Shown here: piece after piece, positions 33,907-43,094 of the stretch
Layout of the letters: each line of letters begins with the position of its first letter
Position numbering within the stretch: the stretch's first letter is position 1
Source of the DNA: an uncultured Selenomonas sp.
Lineage (GTDB): Bacteria > Bacillota > Negativicutes > Selenomonadales > Selenomonadaceae
Assembly: GCA_947167105.1 (NCBI GenBank)
Contig: CAMVGU010000025.1
Location: 1-43,421, forward strand
Direction: 5' to 3'
DNA length: 43,421 nt
Program-made: the position numbers and the translations under genes
The notes under the pieces: model-generated
The model's input: the letters and a program-made list of their open reading frames with translations, nothing else
What the model was told of the DNA's origin: nothing
Databases searched by the model: none

Positions 33907-34821
33907 TTACACTTCCCTATAGATAATATTGAACTTCATGCCCTGATTGTAGTTGCCGAAATTCCGTCCGAACAGGGTGCAGCCCCCGGCATTGGCGGCT
34001 TCTGCCGGGGCGGCGATGCGGAAGCGCAAGTCGCTTTCATGGGTCAGCTTCAGGCTCTCTATGCTCTGGGCGGAAATCATGCGCCCGTCCAGGTAAGTGC
34101 CCCCCTCATTTATGACCAGCAGTTTCAGCAGGCCGTACTGGTTCCAGTTCCGCTCCCACCAGAGGGGAGTGTAGCGGCCCCGCACTTCTCCGTAGTCCCC
34201 CGGACTGGTCCAGGTGCCTATTTCCTCCCCGTTGAGGGAGAAAACAATATCGCTGGGCCAGTTCTCCGCATACCCCGGAGCCTCCGAGGAGATTTCAAAG
34301 GACAGCTGCAGCTCCGAAAGCTGCTGCCCTTTCTGCAGGTAATTGGGCAGACGGTACTCCACGAAGCCGGTGCTGAACCAGAGAATCCCCGCCTCTGTCC
34401 TGCGGGGGTCGTCAAAGAAGGCGGGGTCATCAACCCGCCCGATAAGCTCCTTCTCCGTGGCGATGCCGCAGGTGGGGGTGATGGCATAATCGCTGTACTG
34501 GCCGATGGGTATCTCCGTGGCATAGAGCTTCTGGGCCAGGAGCTGGCGGCCGAAGTCCAGCAGGAACTTGCTTTCCGGCACAAAGCAGCCCTTCCTGCCG
34601 CTGCTGCTCTCGCCGCTCTCTCCCAGCTCTATCAGCCCGGCACTTACCAGGAGCTTGATATTCTGGGTGACGGCTGCTCGGCTGACGCCGAAGCGCTGGG
34701 CCAGCTCCAGCATGCTCACCCCCGGATGCCGGGATACGTACAGGATGATATTGACCCTTAGCTCTGAGCTGAGGGCCTTGGCAATGGCAGACAGCTCTTC
34801 CAGACTGAATAACTCACGCAT
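33907..34821 (-). CDS. ArsR-type HTH regulator of the sugar locus
   Basis: A 304-residue regulator. A winged helix-turn-helix at ~10-80 (AIAKALSSELRVNIILYVSR, VSMLELAQRFGVSRAAVTQN, IKLLVSAGLI) is followed by a large beta-rich domain (~100-300, with EISSEAPGYAENWPSDIVFS and WWERNWNQYGLLKLLVINEG), which probably senses a sugar. Regulators of this build sit beside glycosidase genes in Firmicutes. It is divergent from the GH43 gene. Matching inverted repeats with an ATTAAG core lie at both promoters (34836-34853 and 34974-35001), so self-control and control of GH43-symporter are likely. The start ATG follows AGAGGTG. Confidence 0.8.
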   Translation of the reverse strand: MRELFSLEELSAIAKALSSELRVNIILYVSRHPGVSMLELAQRFGVSRAAVTQNIKLLVSAGLIELGESGESSSGRKGCFVPESKFLLDFGRQLLAQKLYATEIPIGQYSDYAITPTCGIATEKELIGRVDDPAFFDDPRRTEAGILWFSTGFVEYRLPNYLQKGQQLSELQLSFEISSEAPGYAENWPSDIVFSLNGEEIGTWTSPGDYGEVRGRYTPLWWERNWNQYGLLKLLVINEGGTYLDGRMISAQSIESLKLTHESDLRFRIAAPAEAANAGGCTLFGRNFGNYNQGMKFNIIYREV

Positions 34822-34835
34822 AAGGCACCTCTGAA

Positions 34836-34883
34836 ATTAAGTATTTTCTTAATCAGTATAGCACACCATTCGTCCCTTGCCAA
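34836..34883 (-). promoter_or_regulatory. Promoter and operator of the ArsR-type gene
   Basis: On the minus strand TTGGCA (34883-34878), 17 bp, TATACT (34860-34855), directly followed by the inverted repeat ATTAAG-N6-CTTAAT (34853-34836) near the transcription start. Confidence 0.7.
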
Positions 34884-34933
34884 TCTTGGGAAAGCAAAAC
34901 AAGAAAAAATAAAAATAAATTCTCCAAAACCTA

Positions 34934-35001
34934 TTGACACAGCAATAATAAACGAGTATATTAAGGCCATGGAACTTAATAAAGCAGATTGTTTATTAAG
35001 T
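34934..35001 (+). promoter_or_regulatory. Promoter and operator of the GH43-symporter operon
   Basis: TTGACA (34934-34939), 17-bp spacer, TATATT (34957-34962). Downstream lies the inverted repeat ACTTAATAAA (34974-34983) and TTTATTAAGT (34992-35001) with an 8-bp spacer. It shares the ATTAAG core with the repeat at the regulator's own promoter. Its position just after the start site suits repression. Confidence 0.75.
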
Positions 35002-35043
35002 AGAGTAATTAAGCAAACACTTAATCAAAAGGAGATGCTTGTC

Positions 35044-36042
35044 ATGGTTAAATCCTATCCCAACCCCCTGGTCTTCCAGCGAGCCGATCCCTGCATCTAT
35101 CGCCACACAGACGGCTACTACTACTTCACCGCCTCGGTGCCCGCCTATGACTGCATCGAGATCCGCCGCTCCCGCACCCTGGCAGGGCTGGAGGAGGCAG
35201 AGCCCTTCGTAGCCTGGCAGCATCACGCCAAGGGGGAGATGAGCTCCCTGATCTGGGCGCCGGAGATACACTACCTGCGGGGCAAGTGGTACATCTACTT
35301 TGCCGCCGCCCCCAATGATAAGGTAACGGGAGATACCTTCAACCACCGCATGTACGTGCTGGAAAACAGCAACGAGAATCCCCTGACCCCGGAATGGACG
35401 GAAAAGGGACAGATTCACACGGGCTGGGAATCCTTTTCTTTGGACGCAACTGTGTTCGAGCACAATGATGAGCTCTATTATATCTGGGCACAGGAGGACA
35501 AGGGCCTCAGCGAGAAATCCCACTCCAATCTCTATATCTCCGCCATGGAAAATCCCTGGACCCTCACGGGAGAGCCCACCCTTCTCACCCAGCCGGAGTA
35601 CGATTGGGAAAGGAAGATTTTCTGGGTGAACGAAGGCCCCAGCGTCCTGGAAAAGAACGGCCACATCTTCCTGACCTACTCCGCCAGCGCCACGGATGAA
35701 AACTACTGCCTGGGCATGCTGGTGGCGGAGGAGGGCAGCGACCTGCTCTCTCCCCGTGCCTGGAAGAAGCTTGACCACCCGGTCTTCGGCACCTCCTATC
35801 CCCATCATGTCTACGGCCCCGGCCACAATTCCTTCACCGTCTCGGAGGATGGCAAGACAGACCTTCTGGTGTACCACGCCAGGAACTACACGGAGATAGA
35901 AGGAGATCCCCTCTACGACCCCAACCGCCATACCAGGGTGCAGCCCATCAACTGGCTCCCTGACGGCATGCCGGATTTCGGCACGCCCATAGAGGAAAAC
36001 CGTTCTATGGAAGCATGGGAAGGAGCGAAGCGCCATGCCTAA
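35044..36042 (+). CDS. Glycoside hydrolase family 43 (arabinofuranosidase-like)
   Basis: A 332-residue intracellular five-bladed propeller enzyme (no signal peptide). Candidate catalytic residues sit in the family positions: Asp base in FQRADPCIYRHTDGYYYF, transition-state Asp in SFSLDATVFEHNDELYYIWA, and Glu acid in FWVNEGPSVLEKNG. GH43 members of this type usually remove alpha-L-arabinofuranosyl or beta-xylosyl residues from short oligosaccharides. The start is ATG 35044, 9 nt after AAAGGAG; upstream in-frame ATGs lie in the operator or directly on the ribosome binding site. It overlaps the sugar symporter gene by 8 nt, so the imported oligosaccharide is probably its substrate. Confidence 0.88.
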   Translation: MVKSYPNPLVFQRADPCIYRHTDGYYYFTASVPAYDCIEIRRSRTLAGLEEAEPFVAWQHHAKGEMSSLIWAPEIHYLRGKWYIYFAAAPNDKVTGDTFNHRMYVLENSNENPLTPEWTEKGQIHTGWESFSLDATVFEHNDELYYIWAQEDKGLSEKSHSNLYISAMENPWTLTGEPTLLTQPEYDWERKIFWVNEGPSVLEKNGHIFLTYSASATDENYCLGMLVAEEGSDLLSPRAWKKLDHPVFGTSYPHHVYGPGHNSFTVSEDGKTDLLVYHARNYTEIEGDPLYDPNRHTRVQPINWLPDGMPDFGTPIEENRSMEAWEGAKRHA

Positions 36043-37288
36043 GATTTTCAACCGGGATTTTATGAACTACGGCGGCCTTTTCTACTTTTACTTCATGATC
36101 TGGGCCATCGTCCTGGCCTTCCTGCCCCTGTGGCTGAAGGATATCGCAGGGCTGGACGAAGCGGAGGCAGGCTTTGTCTTTTCCTCCATGTCCCTGATTG
36201 CCCTCTGCTACCATCCCTTTTTCGGGGTGATACAGGATAAGCTGCGCTACAAGAAGCATCTCTTTGGTGTTATCGCCATTGCCCTGCTCTTTATGGGGCC
36301 CTTCTTCAACTATCTGTTCCAGGAGCTGCTGGCCTTCAATGTCTACGCAGGCGCTCTCTTGGGCAGCGGGTATCTTAGCCTCTGCTTCTTCGGCGGCGTG
36401 GGCGTGGTGGAGTCCTATATCGAGAAAGTCAGCCGCAAGAACGGCTTTGAGTACGGCCATGTGCGCCTGTTCGGGTCCCTGGCCGGTGCCACTGCCACCT
36501 TTATCGGCGGCCTGCTCTATGTGAATAACCCCGACAGCATCTTCTGGTTCGGCAGCGGCTCGGCCCTGCTGCTCTGCCTCCTTCTCTATCTGGCCAGGGT
36601 AAAGGGAGAGGATTCCCCGGAGGAACAGAAGGCCTCCGCCTCTGCAGCCAGCATCAATAAGAAGGATGTGCTGGAAATCCTGAAACTCAAGAGCTTCTGG
36701 GCCTTCGCCCTCATCATCGTGGGCACCGCCTCCATCTATGATGTCTTTGACCAGCAGTTCCCCAATTACTATGTGACCTTCTTCGACAGCAAAGAGGCGG
36801 GCATCGACACCTTCAGCAAGCTGTGCTCCGCCCAGACGGCCCTGGAGGCCGTGCTGATGGTCTTTGCCCCCGCCCTGGTGAATAAAATCGGTGCCAAGCG
36901 GGGCCTGCTCCTGTTCGGCTTCCTGACCTTCGTGCGCATCGCAGGCAGCGCCTTCTTCACCGACCCGGTGGCCCTCTCCGGCTTCCGTCTTATCGCAGCC
37001 TTTGAAATGCCCCTGATGCTGGTGTCCGTCATGAAGTACATCGCCTCGGTCTTCGATGTGCGGCTTTCCGCCACGGTCTACCTCCTGGGCTTCAACCTTG
37101 CCAAGCAGGGCTCCGTGGTCATCTTCTCCTCCATCGCCGGCGGCATGTACGCCTCCATGGGCTTCCAGAGCACCTACACCTTCCTGGCCCTCAGCGTCCT
37201 GGTCATTACCCTGATCAGCGTCTTCACCCTGAAAAACGACAAAAAAACCCAGGAGCAAGAGCAGCTTGTAGCTGCCATGCAAAAGTAA
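36035..37288 (+). CDS. LacY-type oligosaccharide:H+ symporter (MFS)
   Basis: A 417-residue major facilitator with 12 membrane segments. The N-terminal NYGGLFYFYFMIWAIVLAFL and PLWLKDIAGLDEAEAGFVFS, the loop GVIQDKLRYKKHLF and the segment EYGHVRLFGSLAGA resemble the oligosaccharide:H+ symporter family (LacY, RafB). The start ATG overlaps the GH43 stop (ATGCCTAA), with GGAAGGAG upstream. Together they form a small uptake-and-cleavage operon; by partner enzyme the cargo is probably an arabinose- or xylose-containing oligosaccharide. A terminator follows. Confidence 0.88.
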   Translation: MPKIFNRDFMNYGGLFYFYFMIWAIVLAFLPLWLKDIAGLDEAEAGFVFSSMSLIALCYHPFFGVIQDKLRYKKHLFGVIAIALLFMGPFFNYLFQELLAFNVYAGALLGSGYLSLCFFGGVGVVESYIEKVSRKNGFEYGHVRLFGSLAGATATFIGGLLYVNNPDSIFWFGSGSALLLCLLLYLARVKGEDSPEEQKASASAASINKKDVLEILKLKSFWAFALIIVGTASIYDVFDQQFPNYYVTFFDSKEAGIDTFSKLCSAQTALEAVLMVFAPALVNKIGAKRGLLLFGFLTFVRIAGSAFFTDPVALSGFRLIAAFEMPLMLVSVMKYIASVFDVRLSATVYLLGFNLAKQGSVVIFSSIAGGMYASMGFQSTYTFLALSVLVITLISVFTLKNDKKTQEQEQLVAAMQK

Positions 37289-37305
37289 AGTGACTTGACC
37301 TCAAG

Positions 37306-37334
37306 CCGCCTGTCCTTACGGGACGGGCGGTTTT
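37306..37334 (+). terminator. Terminator of the GH43-symporter operon
   Basis: CCGCCTGTCC (37306-37315) pairs with GGACGGGCGG (37321-37330, one G-U) and is followed by TTTTCC. Confidence 0.85.
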
Positions 37335-38000
37335 CCTTTGGGTGCCATTGTTCAAATCTTGTCACAAGCAAGCCTTCCCTGTTTCCCTGCTCCGGGATTT
37401 GGGGTATACTGATATGGTAAAGCCAACTGAAAATTCCCATGAATATCACGCTCCTTATTTTTTTTTCAAAAACCATGTAGCACTTTTCGTTGTCAGGCGT
37501 ATAAAGAACAGAAAGACAGAGATAAAACGTCTACGGGCGAAGGATACGAAAAGGATGATTGAAATGAAACTCGATAAAGAAAGCAAGCTCACCAAGGAAG
37601 AACTCGAACAGGTATCGTGAGGATGCGACTATGAAACATCCAATGACAGCAGATTTTTGAATGTTTTGCTCAGGGGAACCGATTATCATCGTTGCGATCG
37701 CTACGGCAAATTTAAAATTTTTTGGGGAGCAGCAAACGTTATGGTCCATGTGAAGATATCGAGAATTCTTGGAGGGTGCTTGGCATTGAGATGGTCCCTT
37801 ACGCCTGTGATCATAATGAATACTGGCTGAACGGCAAACTAATCACGAGGGACGAGGCTTGGGATTATGCGGAAAAATTAGTGGGCAAGCACTTGGAACG
37901 CTCGGATTGGGATTGGTAACGCGAAATCTTATTCCCATGAAGAAGTTTTGGAACGCATAAGAAAACTACTCAAACTTCCCACATAGAAAATACTAACGGC
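37335..38000 (+). other. Decayed AT-rich region with gene fragments
   Basis: This 660-bp stretch has no convincing complete gene and is AT-richer than its surroundings. Short plus-strand pieces look protein-coding. One ends LDKESKLTKEELEQVS (37556-37620). Another runs LGIEMVPYACDHNEYWLNGK... (37722-37919). A third, in a different frame near 37918-37986, reads SYSHEEVLERIRKLLKLPT, reminiscent of antitoxin C-termini. None has a good start. I read this as remnants of small accessory genes broken by frameshifts next to the IS remnant, but cannot name them. Confidence 0.4.
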
Positions 38001-38461
38001 TCCTTGAAAACCGTATATCTCAAGAGATAAAATCCTCAGGCCGCCTGCAATAGGCGCTGCATGGACTCAGGCAGCTTGGACATAAACTTCGCATAGAAGG
38101 TTTCTAACTGAGCATCGGCAATATGAAATTCCTCCTGAACTGTCGCCAGCATAGCCTCCACTATGATCTGCATGGATTCATGGTATGTTATGTCGGCAAC
38201 TTCGGATATCATGATGTAGAACAGCTCGCCAAGCGTTCTGTCGTCCTCATTGTCTCGCTTGGAAACTGCCAGAAGCATATAGCGGGTGAACACCAGAGCC
38301 ACATGTGCAGTAAGGCCATCATAGGAAAGGCCATGGTACTCAAGTGATACAATAGACATGGCGTAAAACCTCCTTGGATAGTAGCTGGGTAGCACTTCTA
38401 TTGTACCAAGTTTTGAGGCTTTGCGCCTTTTTTATCTTCTGAGATATACAGTTTTCAAGGA
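38001..38461. mobile_element. Internally deleted IS4-family element with both terminal inverted repeats
   Basis: Terminal inverted repeats 38001-38032 and 38430-38461 match at 29 of 32 positions (both begin TCCTTGAAAAC from the outside). Only the C-terminal part of a transposase lies between them. No target-site duplication is evident. At 461 bp it is MITE-like in size and could be moved only by a full-length relative elsewhere in the genome. Confidence 0.75.
38036..38359 (-). pseudogene. C-terminal fragment of an IS4-family transposase
   Basis: About 107 residues. YHGLSYDGLTAHVALVFTRY, MLLAVSKRDNEDDRTLGELF and YIMISEVADITY match the end of IS4-type DDE transposases. The catalytic DDE core is missing. 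The fragment stops 3 bp from the left inverted repeat, the normal position in such elements. It nevertheless has a start-like ATG (38359) behind AAGGAGG, so a short protein might be made. Inactive as a transposase. Confidence 0.7.
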
Positions 38462-38593
38462 TCTCCGCCGGTTATAGGTGTGGGAAGTTTGAGAATTTAT
38501 TGTAAGCCTCCCTTCCGGCAGGAACATGGGCTTCTATGTAGAATACAATATCAGGTGCTATTGGTTATACACAGTCCAAAGGAGGTCACTCCC

Positions 38594-39298
38594 ATGAAAA
38601 AACTCACCACCCTGCTCCTGGCCCTCCTGCTGCTCCTGGCTCTTTCGGCTGCAGCGGCTGCGGAGAAAACAGACTGGTACGACAAGAGCTACGATTTTAC
38701 CAAGGTGAAGCGGGCCCTCATCTATGATGTGACTTTGACAGACAGGGCAGAGTTTGACAGCGACCTCCTGGACAGGGTCTTGCAGGAGGAGTACCTGAAG
38801 AACGCCCAGCGGCCCAAGTACGAAGCGGTGAGCCTGGAGCAGGCCATCCGGCGCATTTCCTTGGCGGAAGGCACGAATCTTGACACCCTCTGGCAGCAGG
38901 ACAAGGCCAAGGCAGAAGAAATCTTCAGCCGCTGCCTCCCCCAGGTAGCCGATGTATACATAAAGGCGGAACTTCTGAAATGGCACGATGATTTTCACAT
39001 CGTCCCCCAGTACACCAGCTGGGAAACCAAGACCATCACCCGCACCCACAAGAACAAGGACGGCTCCACCTACACCACCAAAGATTACATCACCGTGCCG
39101 GTGGTTCATCCCCCTCGGCGGGTGGACACCTCCACGGTGCGGCTGCGGTTCGATGTCTATGACAGCGCCACGGGGAAACTGGTCATGTCCAGAGACGAGC
39201 TGCGTCTCAGGGACGACTCCACCCACGGGGAAAAGGGCATCTTTGGGCGCATCTGCAAGTCCTTCTTTGACGATTTCAAGAGCAAGCTGAAAGGATGA
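38594..39298 (+). CDS. Exported protein of unknown function
   Basis: A 234-residue protein with a classical signal peptide (KKLTTLLLALLLLLALSAAA, cleavage near AAA-AEK at ~23). The mature protein is charged, with FTKVKRALIYDVTLTDRAEF and the stretch WETKTITRTHKNKDGSTYTT, then VRLRFDVYDSATGKLVMSRD. This resembles periplasmic or outer-membrane-linked proteins in which a variable beta-sheet domain handles a ligand, but I know no named family. The start ATG follows AAAGGAGG with 9 nt spacing. It is separated from the M13 peptidase gene by the dispersed hairpin repeat. Confidence 0.75.
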   Translation: MKKLTTLLLALLLLLALSAAAAAEKTDWYDKSYDFTKVKRALIYDVTLTDRAEFDSDLLDRVLQEEYLKNAQRPKYEAVSLEQAIRRISLAEGTNLDTLWQQDKAKAEEIFSRCLPQVADVYIKAELLKWHDDFHIVPQYTSWETKTITRTHKNKDGSTYTTKDYITVPVVHPPRRVDTSTVRLRFDVYDSATGKLVMSRDELRLRDDSTHGEKGIFGRICKSFFDDFKSKLKG

Positions 39299-39340
39299 AG
39301 GTTTCCCGGGCAGGCCTGTATGTATAGCAAATGTCATTAT

Positions 39341-39412
39341 TGTTGCAAACAGCCCCCCACCACCGCCGCAGGCGGCGACGCGGAGCTAGTCCTCTTGAGG
39401 ATGGTGGGGGGG
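39341..39412. repeat. Dispersed hairpin repeat, copy B
   Basis: Positions 39341-39367 repeat 4115-4141 with one mismatch. The outer stem CCCCCCACC (39353-39361) pairs with GGTGGGGGG (39403-39411), enclosing a Gly-codon-like GC-rich hairpin and CCTC-TT-GAGG (39391-39400). It sits between two genes for exported proteins. Confidence 0.6.
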
Positions 39413-39467
39413 ATGGTTTTATGGCACATAAGTCATATTCTCCCAAAGGCAGAGAAAGGAGCTTCTC

Positions 39468-41510
39468 ATGAGAAAACTGTTCCATCTAATGCTGGGGATA
39501 GCAGCAGCGTTCTCCCTCTGGGGAACCGCCCTGGCAGCCGGGCCGGACTACAGGAGCGGCACGCCCTGGCCGGATACGGATCTGGATGGTGTCGTGACCG
39601 AGGATATGGAAGCCTCCATCAAAGATAATTTCGTCCTGGCGGTCAACAAGGAGGATATTCTCGCCCTCAAGATTCCCGAGGGCTATCCAAGCGGCGGCAC
39701 CTTAACGGATTTGCAGTTGAAGCAGAACGAGGATCTGAAAAAAATGTTCCTCGGCAAAGAACCGGCAGGCCATGACCAGAAGCTGGCCTACAATCTCTTT
39801 CAGCTTATGATGGACTGGGAAAGCCGCAACGCGCAGGGTGTGCTTCCCTTGAAAAAACAGACGGAGGCCATCGAGTCTGTGGGCACGATTGCCGATTTGA
39901 ACGGGTATTTTCTGGAGACTGCCCCGGAGGATTGTCCTGCAACCATCTGGCCGGTGGGTGCAGGCCCCGATTTGCAGGATTCCTCCCGCAATACCCTGCG
40001 AGTAGGGTATGCGCCGCTGCTACTGGAGGATTCCGGGGAATACAGCAAGCTGACCGAATACGGGCGCATCAAGCAGAAAGCATTTTCTGATTTTGCGCAA
40101 AAGGTGCTTGGAAAACTCGGCTATTCGGAGACGGAAGCCAGGCAGAAAATCGAAAACTGCTTTGCCCTTGAGAGCAAGATGGCGCCTGCCATTTACACCA
40201 ACGAGGAACGCAACAAGCCGGATTTCAGGGCCAGAACGAACAACTATTACAGCCGGGAGAAGCTGGCCAGGGAACAGGGAAACTTGCCTATTTTGGCCAT
40301 GCTGAAGCACATTGGCTATCCCGAAGCAAAAGAGTATGTCATTATGTCCCCTGCTTTCCTGTCGAAGCTGAATCAGATCTACACGCAGGAAAATCTGCCC
40401 CTGCTCAAGGATTACCTGATTGTCCATGGCGTATTGAGTACGGCCGGAAATCTTGACCGGGAGTGCTACGAGTGGTCGATGGAATGCAGCAATGCCATTT
40501 CCGGCGCCAGCGGCACGCTGCCGGATGTGGCTGTATTCTCTGCCTGTGTTGCCAATAAGCTGGAGTGGCCCACAGCGCGATTCTACGCCGAAACCTATCT
40601 GAAGCAGGAAGACAAGAAGCGCATCTCCGGGCTGGTCGATCGGCTTTTTGATGCTTATCATGGCGTAATCAATGAGGCGGATTTTCTTTCCGCCAGGACG
40701 AAGGCAAACGCCATCGCGAAACTGGAGGCCATTGACAAGCGGGTTCTTTTCCCGGATGACTGGACGAACTACGAATGCAAAGAACTCAATTTCCCTTCTC
40801 CTCGGGAAGGCGGCACGCTTTGGCAGGCCCTGAGGGCTATCGATGCTTATGAACTTGCGGAGAACATCAGGGAATTGACCGAGCCGGTGGACAAAGACAA
40901 GTGGATTATGTCCCCCCATACGGTGAACTGCGCTTACGCTCAGCAAACCAATGCCATCCACATCACGGGAGCATTCTCCCAGGGAGCCATGTACCGCAGC
41001 GATATGAGCGACGAGGAGCTTATGGCCAAACTGGGCTGTGTCATCGGGCATGAGATTTCCCACGCCTTTGATTCCAGCGGTGCGCAGTACGACAAAAACG
41101 GCAATATGAAAAACTGGTGGACGAAAGCGGATTATGCTGCCTTCCGCGCCCGCAATGAGAAGATGGTTGCCTACTACAACAAGATGCACCCCTGGGCGGG
41201 GCAGGACTTCTACGGCAGCATCATGACCGGCGAGGCATGCGCGGATATGGCCGGGCTGAAGGCCGTTTTGCGCCTTGCGGCGCAGCAGAAGGACTTTGAT
41301 TATGACAAGTTCTTCCGCGCCTTTGCCGATGTGTGGCTGCTCAAGGATACGCTGCCGATGGCCTATATGCGCATCAATGATGTTCACCCCATGGGCTATT
41401 TGCGTATCAACTGCACCTTGCAGCAGTATGATGAATTTCTGGATTTTTACGGCATCACCGAAGGCGACGGGATGTACCTTGCCCCCGAGGACAGGGTGGC
41501 TATTTGGTAA
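39468..41510 (+). CDS. Exported M13-family metallopeptidase (PepO/neprilysin-like)
   Basis: A 680-residue zinc endopeptidase. The signal peptide (~1-23, LMLGIAAAFSLWGTALAAG) is followed by the large helical M13 N-terminal domain. The catalytic domain has HEISH (528-532), the third zinc ligand Glu589 in GEACADMAGL, and the terminal motif ending RVAIW. M13 enzymes cleave short oligopeptides; a signal peptide puts this one in the periplasm, where it may act with the C69 dipeptidase in peptide use. The start ATG is 9 nt after AAAGGAG. The length is normal and the active site looks intact. Confidence 0.92.
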   Translation: MRKLFHLMLGIAAAFSLWGTALAAGPDYRSGTPWPDTDLDGVVTEDMEASIKDNFVLAVNKEDILALKIPEGYPSGGTLTDLQLKQNEDLKKMFLGKEPAGHDQKLAYNLFQLMMDWESRNAQGVLPLKKQTEAIESVGTIADLNGYFLETAPEDCPATIWPVGAGPDLQDSSRNTLRVGYAPLLLEDSGEYSKLTEYGRIKQKAFSDFAQKVLGKLGYSETEARQKIENCFALESKMAPAIYTNEERNKPDFRARTNNYYSREKLAREQGNLPILAMLKHIGYPEAKEYVIMSPAFLSKLNQIYTQENLPLLKDYLIVHGVLSTAGNLDRECYEWSMECSNAISGASGTLPDVAVFSACVANKLEWPTARFYAETYLKQEDKKRISGLVDRLFDAYHGVINEADFLSARTKANAIAKLEAIDKRVLFPDDWTNYECKELNFPSPREGGTLWQALRAIDAYELAENIRELTEPVDKDKWIMSPHTVNCAYAQQTNAIHITGAFSQGAMYRSDMSDEELMAKLGCVIGHEISHAFDSSGAQYDKNGNMKNWWTKADYAAFRARNEKMVAYYNKMHPWAGQDFYGSIMTGEACADMAGLKAVLRLAAQQKDFDYDKFFRAFADVWLLKDTLPMAYMRINDVHPMGYLRINCTLQQYDEFLDFYGITEGDGMYLAPEDRVAIW

Positions 41511-41552
41511 AGGAAGTTCGGGCATATCAAAGATTAAGGAGTGAAATTTACA

Positions 41553-43094
41553 ATGCAAAAAACCGGGGCCACATTTTCCATTCCCATAACTCGCCGTGAT
41601 TTTATGAAGTTGGCGGCGGTTTCGGCGGCTGCCCTGGCCATGGGGGGGCAGAATCCGCCCAAGGCAAGTGCCGCCCTGCCCTCTGCCGTGGATTTCAGCA
41701 GGGCGGAGATACCCACCCTTTTTGAAACCGATGTCTGCGTGGTGGGGGGCGGCGCAGCGGGGACGGCGGCGGCTGTAAGCGCGGCCAAAAACGGGGCCAG
41801 GACCCTGCTCGTTGAGCGCAGCATCCTCTTAGGGGGCCTGGCAACCCTGGGCTGCGTCTATCCCTGTATGCCCACATTTATTGATGGTAGCGACACCCCT
41901 TATATTACGGAACTGAATCAACGCATGGAACGGCAGCAGGGGGCCAGGGCGAGAAACGATGTTGTCACCGACTTCTTTTATGGCGGCGGGCAAGGGCTAT
42001 ACGCCGCCGAGTCCCTCACCTTAGTCTATGAGGAACTGTGCGCCGAGGCGGGGGCGGATATCCTGTATGAAACCACCCTGGTGGGCGCAGTGGTGGAGCA
42101 GGGCAAAATCAGGGAATGCATCGTGCAGACAGTGGAGGGCCTTGGCAAGATTCGCGCCAAAACCTTTATTGACGCCACGGGGGATGCCCTTCTTTCCCGC
42201 CTGGCCGGTGTGAGGACGGAAAAAGGCTCGGAGAAAACCGGAAGGAACCAGCCCATGAGCCTGCGTTTCGAGATGGCAGGTGTGGACGTAAACAAGGTCT
42301 GCGACTTCTTCACTTATACACTCAAAGACCAACGCATGGAACCGCCCCTTTTGCAAAGGCTCAAGGAAGATGTGGCCGCAGGCAAGGCCCCCTTTATGGA
42401 GTTTGCCAAGATCAAGGAAAATGAGAATTTCTTCAAGCAGGGCGTCAAGGAGGGCAAGCTTACCGAGGATGACATCCTGTATATTCAGGGTTTCTCCGTC
42501 ACCGGCAAGCCGGACACCATGGCCATGAACTGCCCGGAGATGCCGCCTTTGCTGTTCAGCGCCACGGACGCAGCCTCACGCAGCAAAGCCATCACTTTTG
42601 GCCGCCGCATGATGCACCGTATCGCAGGTTTCCTTATTTCCGATGTCCCCGGCTTTGAAAAGGCTTACATTAGCCGTGAGTCCGGTATGCTGGGCACCCG
42701 CGAGACCTGGCGCATCCGGGGCAAATACTACCTGACCGCCGAGGATTATTGGAACGGGCACCATTTCCCCGATGCAGTCTGCCGCACTGCCTATCCCATC
42801 GACATTCACGATGTAAAGCTGAATTTTGGCAAGAAGCTCCAAAAGGGAGAGTATTACGAAATCCCCTACCGCGCCCTGGTGCCGGAGGAAATTTCCAACC
42901 TCATCGTGGCAGGGCGCTGCATAAGCGGCAGCTTTGCGGCCCAAGCCTCCTTCCGCATCCAGCCCACCTGCATGAGCATGGGGGAGGCGGCAGGCATCGC
43001 GGCAGCCTGGGGACTTTCGCAGGGGATGGCGGCAAATGCTGTGCGCTGGGAGGATATTCCCCAGGACAAACGCAGTTATGTCAGTAAAGGATAA
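41553..43094 (+). CDS. Tat-exported FAD-dependent oxidoreductase
   Basis: A 513-residue flavoprotein. The N-terminus has a twin-arginine signal (ITRRDFMKL, RR at 14-15, then a hydrophobic AAVSAAALAMGG). After it come the FAD-binding motif VCVVGGGAAGTAAA (~61-74) and the second FAD segment FIDATGDALLSRLAGV. The C-terminal SNLIVAGRCISGSFAAQASF and CMSMGEAAGIAAAW complete the FAD_oxidored (PF12831-type) pattern. The substrate is unknown. Tat export means it is folded with FAD before reaching the periplasm, perhaps as a reductase for an organic electron acceptor. The start is ATG 41553, 11 nt after AAGGAG; the GTG at 41541 touches the binding site. Confidence 0.85.
   Translation: MQKTGATFSIPITRRDFMKLAAVSAAALAMGGQNPPKASAALPSAVDFSRAEIPTLFETDVCVVGGGAAGTAAAVSAAKNGARTLLVERSILLGGLATLGCVYPCMPTFIDGSDTPYITELNQRMERQQGARARNDVVTDFFYGGGQGLYAAESLTLVYEELCAEAGADILYETTLVGAVVEQGKIRECIVQTVEGLGKIRAKTFIDATGDALLSRLAGVRTEKGSEKTGRNQPMSLRFEMAGVDVNKVCDFFTYTLKDQRMEPPLLQRLKEDVAAGKAPFMEFAKIKENENFFKQGVKEGKLTEDDILYIQGFSVTGKPDTMAMNCPEMPPLLFSATDAASRSKAITFGRRMMHRIAGFLISDVPGFEKAYISRESGMLGTRETWRIRGKYYLTAEDYWNGHHFPDAVCRTAYPIDIHDVKLNFGKKLQKGEYYEIPYRALVPEEISNLIVAGRCISGSFAAQASFRIQPTCMSMGEAAGIAAAWGLSQGMAANAVRWEDIPQDKRSYVSKG

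Noticed and set aside
36005..37282. Minus-strand open frame of 425 codons
   Set aside because: It is antisense to the LacY-type symporter; it shows only low-complexity Gly/Glu/Ala/His residues.
40020..41558. Long minus-strand open frame of 512 codons
   Set aside because: It is the shadow of the M13 metallopeptidase gene, which has a signal peptide, zinc motif and proper start.
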